Positions 9,696 to 19,480 of a DNA stretch of 26,755 bases are shown here, piece by piece. Each line of letters opens with the position of its first letter. Within the stretch, counting starts at the first letter, position 1. The notes below the pieces were generated by a model, which worked only from the letters and a program-made list of their open reading frames with translations, had not been told where the DNA came from and did no database searches. A program made the translations under genes and the position numbers. Location: positions 1 to 26,755 of the forward strand of contig JAKCWW010008234.1 of the NCBI GenBank assembly GCA_026260175.1. The letters are read 5' to 3'. The DNA is from Reticulitermes lucifugus. Its lineage: Eukaryota; Arthropoda; Insecta; Blattodea; Rhinotermitidae.

Positions 9696-10301
9696 CTGAA
9701 AGAAAACAGCCACATTCAAATGCATGAGAACAACCAGAATCCAAAATGTTGATACCTACCTAATAAATTATGTGGTATCACATCCCAGAAGAATGATCCT
9801 GTCACTCACCACTGTGATAACCTGATATATGACATGCAAAAGTATAATTTTATCTGCTGTATTGAATAGGTGTGAAACTTCATCACTCACCAGAAGGCAA
9901 GAACACAAACTGACGGGATCTAAGAACAAGGCATTGAGGAGAATGTATGAAATTATGAATGACAAGACATCCCTGATGGCACAACCTTCTTGTATGAAGT
10001 AGCAATTAATGATATGCTGGATGTAGTGACCTTGTAGTTCATAAATCATATGCATTTTGAATTACTAAGAATAAAAAGAAATAACCAAGCTGACCTTTCA
10101 AGACATTATGCCACTAAAAACCAGCATAAACCCTGGAACAAAATGGTCAGGCACAGAAATATAATTTCCAATTTCCCAAGCAGTGACCATGATTGTCTAG
10201 CAGCTCACTTATATAGATTGTCAATGTATCCATTTCCAATGTGTATCTTGTGCAAAGATGATAACTCAATAAAGAATCAAGATCATCATCCACATTGTAC
10301 A
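9696..10301 (-). other. Dynein intron 10, 3' part
   Basis: Nothing was recognised. The frames at 9768-10055 (minus) and 10050-10349 (plus) show no family features and cross intron sequence. Confidence 0.7.
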
Positions 10302-10721
10302 GCTGTGGGCAGATGCATACCCAGAATTTTCACTGAGGTGGGGGGCTGACCCTGAGACTATATATAATTTGTTTGATTTCAAAAATTATGTTACAAAAAC
10401 ATGCTGTAGGTAAAACATAACACTGTTTGCAACTGCATTTATATACATACAAATATAATTACATGTTCCATGACTCCATCACAGTGTCCTATCTTCTTGC
10501 TTTTTTTTTTTAATTTTATTAATTTATTTTTCAAAATTCTGATGTATTAGTCACCAGCTGATTTCAGTGGCTGATTTCGGCTGAAGGGTAAATCATGTAA
10601 AACTTTTGATATCATAATATCTACAAAATCTGTGTTTTTTACAATTTGGTTTTGGTGGGTTTGGAGGGGGCTGCAGCCCGGCAGCCCCCTCCCCCGGTGT
10701 GGGTGTGCCCCTGGCTGTGGG
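10302..10721. mobile_element. hAT-type MITE with perfect 8-bp target duplication
   Basis: GCTGTGGG occurs at 10302-10309 and again at 10714-10721. Between them lies a 404-bp non-coding element with inverted ends: CAGATGCATACCC on the left and, in reverse complement, CAGGGGCACACCC on the right, each followed by a G-run and GGGGGCTG. An 8-bp duplication with CAG...-type ends is characteristic of the hAT superfamily. There is no transposase inside, so it is non-autonomous. It lies in dynein intron 10. Confidence 0.85.
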
Positions 10722-10797
10722 ATTCTCAATCACTTTTAAAATTATGCTGGGATGCTAAAAGGCAAATGGTATTCCTTCCAAGTGCCTAAGCATTAAA

Positions 10798-10841
<44 letters not shown>

Positions 10842-10866
10842 GTAGTAGTAGTAGTAGTAGTAGTAA
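10798..10866. repeat. (TAC)n / (AGT)n triplet palindrome
   Basis: About 14 TAC units run directly into AGT units at 10840/10841, making a palindrome centred on ACTAGT. The left arm is 43 bases and the perfect part of the right arm is about 25 bases, followed by an interrupted AATAGTA. The sequence can fold into a long hairpin. It is in dynein intron 10. Confidence 0.97.
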
Positions 10867-11354
10867 TAGTAAATTAATTTCACTATGTGAGCAACAGTAT
10901 TTTCTCAGCATGAATTTATGTGATCATTTCACAGTAATTACATATTATACTTCAGTAAACTTAATTCATATGCCTGTACACATAACAGACCAATTTTTAT
11001 ATGCATCTTTCAACACAGCAAATGTTGGCATAACAGTCTCTCACAATTACACAAAAAAATACAGTATTACTCCCTGATCATACTTAAAAAATTACACAAC
11101 ATAATATGCCACTTCTGTGACTTGCTAATGTTGTTATTTCCATCATTTTATTGAAGTGTACAAGAACTGTAGAAAAGATTACAGTGTTTTAAATCCAAGA
11201 TAAAAAATTGTATTATTGTATTAGACTAGTGGTATTACAGTGTAAGATATGAATGAAGTCACAACTGGTTGGAAAAGACCATATTGAATCAGTTGTTATT
11301 TTTAATTTTAATTATGTGTTGTGTAACATTAATCCATGAAAGCTTCCTCAAAAT
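10867..11354 (-). other. Dynein intron 10, 5' part
   Basis: AT-rich. No element or exon recognised. Confidence 0.6.
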
Positions 11355-11402
11355 TTAAAAGTAAAATACTGCAAATCATTAAAAGTAAAATACTGCAAAT
11401 CA
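11355..11402. repeat. Perfect 24-bp tandem duplication
   Basis: TTAAAAGTAAAATACTGCAA plus ATCA occurs twice back to back (11355-11378, 11379-11402) just downstream of an exon donor, in intron 10. Confidence 0.95.
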
Positions 11403-11452
11403 TGTTACAACATTACAACTGTAAAGCAGCAAACTGCAAAACAGCAGCTAAC

Positions 11453-11626
11453 CACAAAGTCTGTAGACCAGGTCTCCAGTTCTCTTAGTCTCAGCAGCAG
11501 ATCAGCAAACCAGGCAGTTAGACCCTGCAGAGATGGGTATGCTCTCTGAGTCCAAATGCGAGGCACTTGATCCAGAAAGAGTGCATTCTGGAGTTCCTCC
11601 ATGTCACCAGTAATAGTCAGTTCCCC
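11453..11626 (-). CDS. Dynein heavy chain exon 10 of window
   Basis: 58 codons, phase 0 at both ends. It encodes [17 protein letters not shown], then [16 protein letters not shown] and [11 protein letters not shown]. The acceptor is TGTCAG|GGG and the donor is GTG|GTTAGC, a weaker donor than its neighbours. The block belongs to the C-terminal domain just after AAA6. Confidence 0.95.
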
Positions 11627-11730
11627 CTGACAAAGATACAATAGCAGAAATGCTTCAGCTGCTGCAGAATATTCATTCTGTATTGTGAATGATGCTGGAA
11701 GGCTGTGATAGTTTTATATAAATAACTTAC

Positions 11731-11913
11731 TTTAAGCCCAAGGTCCAGTTCCTTTAGTGAACGCTTCATCTCTCCTGTCAAGTAGTTCATACGCTCACAT
11801 TCTTGAAAAGCCACAATCACATAAGGTGTGCGTTCCTCTACCTTGTTCATTATCTCCACCATATTAAAATCATCAGGTAGCTTTTCCACGATTTCATCAA
11901 CAATTTGTTTTAC
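11731..11913 (-). CDS. Dynein heavy chain exon 9 of window
   Basis: 61 codons, phase 0 at both ends. It starts [17 protein letters not shown] and ends [13 protein letters not shown], with QECERMNYL between. The acceptor is GTACTAG|GTA and the donor is AAA|GTAAGT. The following intron is only 104 bases. Confidence 0.95.
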
Positions 11914-12054
11914 CTAGTACAGAAAGAAAAGTATCACAATATTATGTTAAACTTTTATATTTAAATGTAATCCACAACATAAGTTTCAGCACAAAATGTA
12001 TGTTGGGAGGTATATCATGGTATTAGCCTGGGTCTGTAATCACATTCAGACTAC

Positions 12055-12218
12055 CTTCTCTTCTGGCGTAATTGTGGCTCCACCTGAAGCTCCAGCATCA
12101 CGTGGTTGCATCTCAAACACAGTCCGAAACAAGTTCTCAGAAGTGGTGGTGAGAAAACCTATCTCCGCATTAGGATGCAACCCATACAGATATGGTGACT
12201 CTGGAGGCATAATCTCAT
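12055..12218 (-). CDS. Dynein heavy chain exon 8 of window
   Basis: Two bases complete an Asp codon, then 54 codons follow, including [19 protein letters not shown] and [12 protein letters not shown], ending TPEEK. The acceptor is CTTCTCAG|AT and the donor is AAG|GTAGTC. LHPNAEI.FLT is a signature block of axonemal heavy chains. Confidence 0.95.
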
Positions 12219-12835
12219 CTGAGAAGTAGATGAAAGTTCTACAAATCATAACTTTTAAAGTTACTCACTGAGTCATACTAACCCTTTTAGCGCCTGATTA
12301 TGTTAAAGGGAAAGCCTGTAAAATTTCATTGGAAAGCATGTAAATATTTTCCACAAAAACACTATCATTTTTTCACTAGTTATATATCATACAATTTAAA
12401 GTTTCCATGATAAAAATAGAACAGCCTTCTTAGACAATCATGTGGGATGCAGTAAAAACATGATACTTTGAAAATTGTTTCTTGTCAGCATCATCAGTGT
12501 GTTGATGGGTGCCACATTGCCTGTTGTTTACACAAATATCTTGAGGCCTGAATGCCCTGTCTGCACAGGAATGCTGCAGGCAAATTGGGCAAAGTCACGT
12601 GGTTGGTCAACACACAGGCCATGCTGTTTAAGCTGAATATCTATGATCCTGGTTGTCAAAGGTCCTTCCAAGAAAATTCCAAGAAAACTTCACTGTGTAA
12701 TTATTTGTTTTAGAGCCATCAATTACAAGTATGAACTTAAAAACATAACTACACGAAGGAAACTGAATTTTACAATGGTACATTGCACATTGCTTTACCT
12801 CTAATATGTATTTTGCTCAAACTTGGTATACATAC
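12219..12835 (-). other. Dynein intron 7
   Basis: 617 bases with GT-AG ends. No repeat family or reading frame recognised. Short 'CCCTTTT..AAAGGG' inverted bases at 12282-12310 look incidental. Confidence 0.75.
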
Positions 12836-12914
12836 CTATATACGTGTGGTATCCAACATAATCAGTGTTTGGAGGTGCTGGAAAACCAGGAGCTAACATC
12901 AGTTCCCCATCCAC
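12836..12914 (-). CDS. Dynein heavy chain exon 7 of window
   Basis: A short 79-base exon encoding VDGELML then [19 protein letters not shown], ending with one base of an Asp codon. The acceptor is ACTCACAG|GTG and the donor is ATAG|GTATGT. It has no long open frame, so it is easily missed. It is needed to link exons 6 and 8 in frame. Confidence 0.93.
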
Positions 12915-13614
12915 CTGTGAGTGCATAAACTGCTGTAGCATGACATTTACTCGTACAGGGAGGGTCAGGATTTGTTTTGTAGTTTAAACAGTATGACCAT
13001 TTAATTTTAATTATGAAACAAGTATTTAATTCATTTGTATGTAAATGAAAGAGCCAATCAAAAATGTTTTACAAGTATTATTTAAAAAGTAGACATATTT
13101 ACCCCAATGTATTTAATTACGTAATAACTATAACAAAAAAAGTTTCAGAATTTGAAGGTACCAGATTATGGGATCCATATTTTACATCATGAACCACTTT
13201 TTTCTATGAGAAACGATGTTTCAAATGATACTCATCCATGAAAGGAGCTAGAGTGAACAAAAAATGTCTGACACATATTGGCATAGACATCAAATACCAA
13301 ATTCACCCATAGTTATAAGGATGAAACATTCACACAGATGGTGTGATACAATCTCGCTTTGATGCTTTCATTTTATGCCGCTTCTACAAAAACATACACA
13401 ATTTAATTTTCACAATTTGAGCGATTGGTGAACAGTCTAATTCTTATATTATGACCATGACTCATTTATATGGTAAAGTTGTTCCTGCATTTAGTCAAGC
13501 ACCATGCCATGAAGACATATGGTGGACTGGAGGTATAGCTTTGGGCACTTGTAACATCAATCTAGCAGTAGGTGAGCAATCAGCTTCACACCCAAGCTCT
13601 TTGTCCACAGGGAA
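12915..13614 (-). other. Dynein intron 6, 3' part
   Basis: AT-rich. No element ends or exon recognised. The frame at 13451-13639 overlaps a SINE edge. Confidence 0.6.
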
Positions 13615-13810
13615 AATGCCACACGTAGCTATGGGTTAGGAGGCTGGGTGGGCTCAAGAACAATTATGGATGTTGTGCAGGACAGAAGAATTTCTGCCCC
13701 TGCAAGGAATCAAACCCTGAATTCTCAAGTCTAAATCAACCAACAAATGCACAAGAAAACCTGAATTCATAGTCCTCCAGTCCATAGCCTAGTCACTATA
13801 CTGACTGACA
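13615..13810 (-). mobile_element. Decayed SINE, family B
   Basis: On the minus strand it reads GTCAGTCAGTATAGTGACTA, GGCTATGGACTGGAGGAC, B box GGGTTTGATTCC, then GGGGCAG and GAGCCCACCCAGCCTCCTAA, in the same order as the copy at 1571-1830. It lies in dynein intron 6. Confidence 0.7.
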
Positions 13811-14018
13811 AATGTGTCAAAATGAATTATACTAAATGAAAGAGTAGAAGTATGCTTATACTATTAACACATCTTCACTGAGGATGTGGAGAGTTGTAGT
13901 TGTGGAATAAAAACATTTGGAGTTATCTCATATTCTTATTAGGCTTTTATTGAACAGGTCCCAAATAACTGCTTATAGTCTTTCTTTGCATGTTGTATAC
14001 AATTCAGTGCAAATTTAC

Positions 14019-14194
14019 CAGTTCAGGTTGCATGAGTTCCTCCAGATAGGTGATACAAAGACGTCGGTCCCAGTCATCAGTGATGTGGCCACCATACATA
14101 ATTTCACCAAACAAATACCTCAAATCTTCCCATGGAACCTTGGAGTTTGCCTCCAGATAGTTGTACAGAACACTGACGCTGATATTCAGGTCAC
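14019..14194 (-). CDS. Dynein heavy chain exon 6 of window
   Basis: Two bases complete a Gly codon, then 58 codons: [21 protein letters not shown], then [19 protein letters not shown], ending LEELMQPEL. The acceptor is GGTGCAG|GT and the donor is CTG|GTAAAT. The [17 protein letters not shown] block is diagnostic for dynein heavy chains. The 119-residue frame on the opposite strand (13917-14276) is its shadow. Confidence 0.96.
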
Positions 14195-14880
14195 CTGCAC
14201 CAGGTACAAAAGACAGGTATTAACACTTTACATTCTTATGTTAACACACTTAAGTTTCCTGCCATCTGTTGGGTAAACATTTAACTCCAATCTCATGGCT
14301 TCTCCCCAGGAATCTATATGAATTTACAATTGAAAACACTCCACTATAGCTAACTTTTCTTTGTCAGCTTAACGTTTTCTTGTGGAAAATATCTAACAGA
14401 ATATTTCTTGTTAGGGAAAACTAAATTGGCCATAGGTATAGTTTAAATAGAGTTTGGAAATCGTTACCTCATTCATGGTTCTGTTTTTCCTTGACCTCTT
14501 GATTGAAGCCTTCAGAAAAGCAGACTTTCAAGGTAAGTTATGTCCACCATAGACCTTAGTAACTATTAGGAAATGGAAGGCGATATATATGATTGCAATT
14601 TCATTGAACATCCTGAAGTTCATGTATGTTATTTCAGCATTCATATACAACTAGTCTGAAACATACTAATGTTAAGACAGCACCATTAATTTCAGTAAGT
14701 ACTGTGTATGTCCACTTGCTAATAAAAAAGTTTAGAGCTGCTACATATCACATAACGACACAAAAATAATAATAATAAAGTATGCAAAAGCAGACATCCC
14801 TATTTTCATTTTCTTATGAAGGTGTGCTGTCTTCAGATATAACAATATCTGGAACACATCAGTCATGAAACTGACTAGGT
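14195..14880 (-). other. Dynein intron 5, 3' part
   Basis: AT-rich sequence with an AATAATAAT run near 14765. No element recognised. Confidence 0.6.
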
Positions 14881-15265
14881 ATGGGTTGAAGCATACCATG
14901 AAGATGGAAGCAGCATATTTCTCAGAAACATTGGTACCTTTTACCAGACTATCCCAGTCTATATCCCAGAATATAGCATTGTTATTACTTACTGCCTTTA
15001 AAATCTCAGATTTCTCAGTTATAGGCTGGATATCAGGTTCAATTCTTGGAAGGGTTGACCCTGCCTCTTACCCAACAGACATTGACAAGGAATCAGCTAA
15101 GTATGAATTAATACTGTATACTCCTTTTAAGGTTTACGTAATAATACTGGCAGCATTGCTAATAAAAGAGCCGACCACTTACCTCCATCTAGCGCCAAGG
15201 TTACGAATGTTGTAAAGTTCCATCTCTATGCCTCCTGTTAAGTCTTAATGGTGTGGTGCTTCTGC
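14881..15265 (+). mobile_element. Composite repeat with SINE family B tail
   Basis: 14897-14937 resembles one arm of the inverted repeat at 526-565. Further on, a B-box-like GGTTCAATTC (15032-15041) and the conserved tail GACCACTTACCTCCATCTAG (15173-15192), continuing CGCCAAGGTTA, match family B. It ends in a degenerate 'CATCTCTATGCCTCCTG..GGTGTGG' tail also seen at 20800-20850. It lies antisense to the gene in intron 5. The limits are approximate. Confidence 0.5.
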
Positions 15266-15304
15266 ACATTCCTTCATAAATAGACAACAATGATGTATAC
15301 TAAC

Positions 15305-15530
15305 CTACATTAAATGGATATATCTTATTCCATCCCTGAGGTCCAAATTTTCTGCGCTCTGCCACAACTGCATGGAAGTAGCATAGGGAAAAGAGAATGG
15401 CTTTGAACTCTGCCTCCTTAGTGCACATTTCTAGGGTTTCTTGGTTGAAGTTATCCAAAGCTTTGTGAAGATTTGCCTGCATACCTGTTGGTGGCTCATT
15501 AGTTATCTTAATTGATGATTCCAGTATACC
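15305..15530 (-). CDS. Dynein heavy chain exon 5 of window
   Basis: The largest exon here, with 75 codons plus one base. It encodes [20 protein letters not shown], then [34 protein letters not shown] and KIYPFNV. The acceptor is TTTGTAG|GGT and the donor is GTAG|GTTAGT. It covers the AAA6 region with the conserved S-K-TNEPP-G and H-VV-ER-KFGP-GWN blocks. Confidence 0.97.
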
Positions 15531-15837
15531 CTACAAATGAGATACAAGGTCTTTTCATCAATAAATTCAGAAACTGTGTAGTCAAATGAATGAGACATGA
15601 TAGGAGAACTGCTTGTTATAAAGGTCTGTAGCCTGTTAATCACTGTGAAGTCTGTTTGCATGCTGGATAACTAAGGCTACAGGCACACAATTACAATGTT
15701 TAATACATAATGCTTTTCCACGGCAACAATGGTTACGCAAACGCACCTCAATGTTCTGTTATACATACACTGCCTGTCTTGTTGTATTCTGTACTAGCTT
15801 ATTTTAATTTCAATTATTATGAAATATCCTTAACATC

Positions 15838-16421
15838 AGTGCTAGATAGGAGTGGGTGGTCAACACCATGCCCCAACTGCTTTACTCCTAGGAAAGAGCC
15901 TCAGTAGCCATTGTACTTGAGGCTGAGTGGGCCTCAGGCCCAGTCAGGACGAGTGCAGAGAAGAGAAAATCTCCTACCCCCATTGGGGTTTAAACCCTGA
16001 ACCATCCGGCCCATAGTGAATCGCCATACAGGCATACCCTGACTTACGACACTTCGACTTACGACACTTCACACTTATGACGCTTTTCAATTGCCACCAT
16101 GCCCCAAACTTGAGGAGCTTGCTTTGCAGTTACGACACCTTAGAGACATGATGCTACCGCTCGCATCGGCTTCCACCACTTGGCATCGCTGTCGTCAGCC
16201 CAAAGCCCTACTCCTTCTATTGATGTTTCAAAAGGTCCTTCTAAATCACTAGCACGAAAGCGTTTGGTCCTTGATGACTACTACTTATGAAGAGTACATA
16301 TATCAATAAGTGAAAAAAATGCATTGCTTCGAGTTGTGACGACTTTCAAGTTACAAGTGGTCTGGAACCTAATCTGTCGTAGGTGCGGGGTATGCCTGTA
16401 CTGACTATGCTATCCCAGACC
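15838..16421 (-). mobile_element. SINE family B copy split by a MITE
   Basis: On the minus strand the head GTCTGGGATAGCATAGTCAG lies at 16402-16421. The rest (TATGGCGATTCACTATGGGC, B-box-like GGTTTAAACC, and the GACCACCCACTCCTATCTAG tail) continues at 16028 and below. The two halves join exactly once the 16029-16398 element and one TA are removed. It lies in dynein intron 4. Confidence 0.8.
16029..16398. mobile_element. pogo/Tigger-type MITE with TA target duplication
   Basis: A 370-bp element starts CAGGCATACCC and ends GGGTATGCCTG (perfect 11-bp ends, with looser similarity inside to ACGACA), flanked by TA on both sides (16027-16028, 16399-16400). The end sequence CAGGCATACC matches that of Tigger elements as I know them. 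Just inside the left end, GACTTACGACACTTC is repeated in tandem twice, with a decayed third copy. No transposase is present. Confidence 0.88.
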
Positions 16422-16600
16422 CCTATGAAACACAAAGACACAACATAAATGTCATACAACTTTCAACTGAATGATGTATTTCAACAGTAATGTGCAGTTT
16501 CATACAGTTGAATATATAGCACCAAGAAAAATTCTACTATAATGAAATTTCTATATTAGCCAGGACTCTGAAACCAGGTGCACACAAGTCACCCTTCACC
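16422..16600 (-). other. Part of dynein intron 4
   Basis: No feature was recognised. Confidence 0.5.
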
Positions 16601-16746
16601 GTCATGTAGTTGGCAAACACCAGTATTTTCTATCATTTAGATGGCCATTATAAGAGACAAGGCACTCCTCACAGTCATGTGGTTGGGATACACCAGTATT
16701 CCATATCTCATTTGGGTGGCCAGTCCAAGACACTTTCAATATACCC
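16601..16746. repeat. Diverged 73-bp tandem pair
   Basis: GTCATGTAGTTGG..ACACCAGTATT..CATTTAGATGGCCA from 16601 is followed 73 bases later by GTCATGTGGTTGG..ACACCAGTATT..CATTTGGGTGGCCA. It ends close to the donor of exon 4, in intron 4. The overlapping frames at 16610-16918 follow from it. Confidence 0.75.
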
Positions 16747-16804
16747 CCATTACTCAGTATGGTGCACACTATACAATTCTGTGTATGACAGACAAGGTAT
16801 GTAC

Positions 16805-16942
16805 CTGTGGAATTATGTGTGCTGCTGGAGTGGCTGCGGGCTCAGCACTCAAAAACACGCGGTAATCAGGATGGGAACCCTGACTGTAATGCTCCAACTT
16901 CTTCTCCAGTGCTGGTAACCATTTCTTAACTAAATGAATGTT
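16805..16942 (-). CDS. Dynein heavy chain exon 4 of window
   Basis: 46 codons, phase 0 at both ends: [17 protein letters not shown], then [11 protein letters not shown] and HIIPQ. The acceptor is TTTACAG|AAC and the donor is CAG|GTACAT. The Q|NIHLV...W...LEK join and F-SAEP block identify AAA6 of dynein. Confidence 0.95.
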
Positions 16943-17820
16943 CTGTAAATGTGAAAATTCTCTATGTGAACAGTCCCATACTACTGCTACATATCAATAT
17001 ATCCACTAACAAATGCACTTAATAAAATACAATTCATAACAATTATTAAAATTCCTACATGTTTCAGCACTGGAGTGCAACCCTCAGGGAGTTACAGAAC
17101 AAAGGACTATAAGCCCAACATGTTACTTGGGCTTATATATATATTGATTGTAAGAATAGGCACCACATGAATAATATAAAATACAAGACATATAATATAG
17201 ATATTTGGTAAATATGTCTCAGCAACTTACGGTAAAATTGAAGTACAAAATAGTACACAGCATAGCATCCATGTTTTCAAGTACAATTCCAGACTTACTG
17301 ACATGAAGAAGAAAAATTATAAAATAAGTTAACAGTTCATACTCCACACCTGGTATTATGCAGGTTATGAATGGACAGATAAAGAATGCAGACAGATGAA
17401 ACACACAAAGTGTTAGTAAGAAAACCATTTAGAAGTTTGACACTGAGTTGTTAAGATAATATTACATGAATTTTAGGAAATCAGTTTGCAGCAATGTGGA
17501 TTACACTGAACCTAACAAGTTAACAGTGGTGACATTTAAACATTTACATGCTACAAACGAGGTAATTTACCCAGAAAGAGCAGCTGTATCTACTTAGAAT
17601 ACCTTTAATGCTTGATAATATTAACACCAAGAAACCTGTTCTGTTATGTCCTGTTGTTTGACCTACATGTCAAGAACTGGCATGAAAATATATGAAAAGC
17701 AGCATGGAGAATGTTAATAGTGTTGAAATTTCAGGTTTAAAAATGACCCATCCATTTATGCTGTCATAATGGTCATGATTTAATCACCATATGTTCCAAC
17801 CCCTTTTCCTTATTTCTAGA
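16943..17820 (-). other. Dynein intron 3, 3' part
   Basis: AT-rich, with a short 'TATATATAT' run near 17136. The frame at 17219-17428 (minus) shows hydrophobic residues but no family features. Nothing else was recognised. Confidence 0.6.
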
Positions 17821-18349
17821 CTCCATTCCTGAGCAATGTGCAATGTTCAGAACTGCCTTTAACACTACTTAATGGCACCTCCATTTGTGAACCATACATG
17901 ATGTTCAGAATCACCTGTAATGCTACAACACTACCAAATACAGTCTGCATTCCTGATCCACACATAATGTTCAGAATCACCTGTAACAACATCCAATGGC
18001 ACCTGCATTCCTGATCCACACATAATGTTCAAAATCACCTGTAACAGCATCCAATGGCACCTGCATTCCTGAGCCATACATAATGTTTAGAATCACCTGT
18101 CACAACACACAATGGCACCTCCATTCCTTAGCCATACATAATGTTCAGAATCATCTGTAACAAACCCAACTGCACTTCCATTCCCAAGCCACACATAATG
18201 TTCAGAATCACCTGTAACCCCAACCAATGGCACCTTCATTCCTGAGCCGTATGTAATGTTTAGAATCACCTGTAACCACACCCAACAGAACCTGTGATCC
18301 TAATCCACACATAATGTTCAGAATTACCTGTAACACCACCCAATGTCCC
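17821..18349 (-). repeat. 58-bp minisatellite grown from an exon-intron junction
   Basis: Nine units start at 17821, 17879, 17945, 18003, 18061, 18119, 18176, 18234 and 18292. Most are 58 bp (57 in the sixth; the second is about 65). On the minus strand each reads TGCCATTGG..GTTACAG|GTGATTCTGAACATT..GG and onward. The last unit (18292-18349) contains the real end of dynein exon 3 (GGACATTGGGTGGTGTTACAG) and its donor, so the other eight carry copies of about 22 exonic bases plus about 36 intronic bases. Units 2-5, 7 and 8 keep a CAG|GT-like donor. Unit 6 has CAG|AT and unit 1 has AAG|GC. Confidence 0.9.
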
Positions 18350-18471
18350 CTTCCAGCCGCAATGTCCATGGCTTGCTCTGCTACCACCTCCTGTCCTTGT
18401 CCCAGTGATACATTATAGAAATTACCATTATCCAAAGTAAAGCCCAGCTTCCTCCCCAGCTCTTCCACATC
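18328..18471 (-). CDS. Dynein heavy chain exon 3 of window
   Basis: 48 codons, phase 0 at both ends: [22 protein letters not shown], then [17 protein letters not shown]. The acceptor is TTCTGCAG|GAT and the donor is TTACAG|GTAATT. The SLGQGQE and A...GHWV-LQ blocks are AAA6 hallmarks. The donor lies within the final unit of a 58-bp repeat. I chose this copy because it alone joins to NIHLVKKWL in the conserved register. Confidence 0.94.
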
Positions 18472-19285
18472 CTGCAGAAGAGAAACGGCGGTTAGTATAA
18501 CTAAATGTGTTAAGCAGATCAGTTGGAATCTCTAACAACTCAGATGGCACTTGAATTAGAAGAAATTAGATACGAAGCCAATGAAATGTGTTCTTTTTCA
18601 CTAAGGGCATGAAATGAAAATACTTGGTGTGGTAGTACATATCGGTCTGCACATTACATCACCACAATTCATGCATGGATTTCAACGACTTCTGGTGCTT
18701 GGAGATCTATGCTAAAAGTCATCAAGCAAGTTTAAGAATTTATTATGTGATACAAATAAAACACTTCCCATTAATTTCAAACAGAAATTCATTCATATTC
18801 TCAAAAATGATATATCTTGTAAAAAGTTCATGCATGACATAAAATACAGGTCTACGACTAAGATCTACAACTTTTATATGAAACATTTATTGATATAGTA
18901 TTCAGTATTTAATTGAATATGAGGAAACATAATTTCTAATTCTGTGCAGTGTGTTCCACATACCATGATTAACTTCAGAACAGTACATTTATACAAGCAA
19001 TAAATGAACCTCAAACCTAATGATGCAGCAAATTTGAAAAGAATGTATTTAAGAAATACGAGAAAACCCTTATTCTTCTTATATACATGCCATTAACCTG
19101 TGAATATTGAATGAAAATACCTGTAAACTCATAAGACTGGCATCATGCAAATAAAAATGCCAAAGTCCCTACAAAATCTCACATATGTAAAGTTTAGGTC
19201 TTTATATGGGAGTTCTTAATATAGTGTTTAATATTTTATGTACTGTGCTGTTATGTTATTGGAATCTAGGACATTCTATATTAAG
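18472..19285 (-). other. Dynein intron 2, 3' part
   Basis: AT-rich. No element or exon recognised. Confidence 0.6.
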
Positions 19286-19424
19286 AGTACATAAGCAGCT
19301 ACTGGATGACCTTAAGGAAAAGAGAAGATACTGGAAATTGAAAGAGGAAGCACTAGATCGCACCCTGTGGAGAACTCGCTTTGGAAGAAGCTACGGACCT
19401 GTCATAAGACAGACTACAGAATGA
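19286..19424 (+). pseudogene. Fragment of a transposable-element protein
   Basis: The frame 19206-19424 ends HKQLLDDLKEKRRYWKLKEE, ALDRTLWRTRFGRSYGPVIR and QTTE. I recall LDDLKExRxYWxLKEEALDRTxWRxRFGRxxGPVxRQTTE as a recurring tail in insect retroelement-type proteins. The part before residue ~28 looks like unrelated intronic sequence. It lies antisense to the dynein gene. The identity is from memory only. Confidence 0.5.
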
Positions 19425-19480
19425 ATGAATGACATAGTGGTCTTTGTTACTGAGGCTTGTACAGTTAAGGTTTCACAATA

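Noticed and set aside
10050-10349. 99-residue plus-strand frame
   Set aside because: It runs from intron sequence across the hAT-type MITE border, so it cannot be an old gene.
13917-14276. 119-residue plus-strand frame
   Set aside because: It is antisense to dynein exon 6, whose minus-strand product is clearly conserved.
17816-18281. Small proteins with repeated VILNIMYGSG-type peptides
   Set aside because: These frames only read through the minisatellite. The 58-bp unit is not a multiple of three, so no common repeat protein is encoded.
17821-18349. CRISPR-like array
   Set aside because: The whole 58-bp unit repeats without unique spacers, it lies in a eukaryotic intron, and it derives from the adjacent exon edge.
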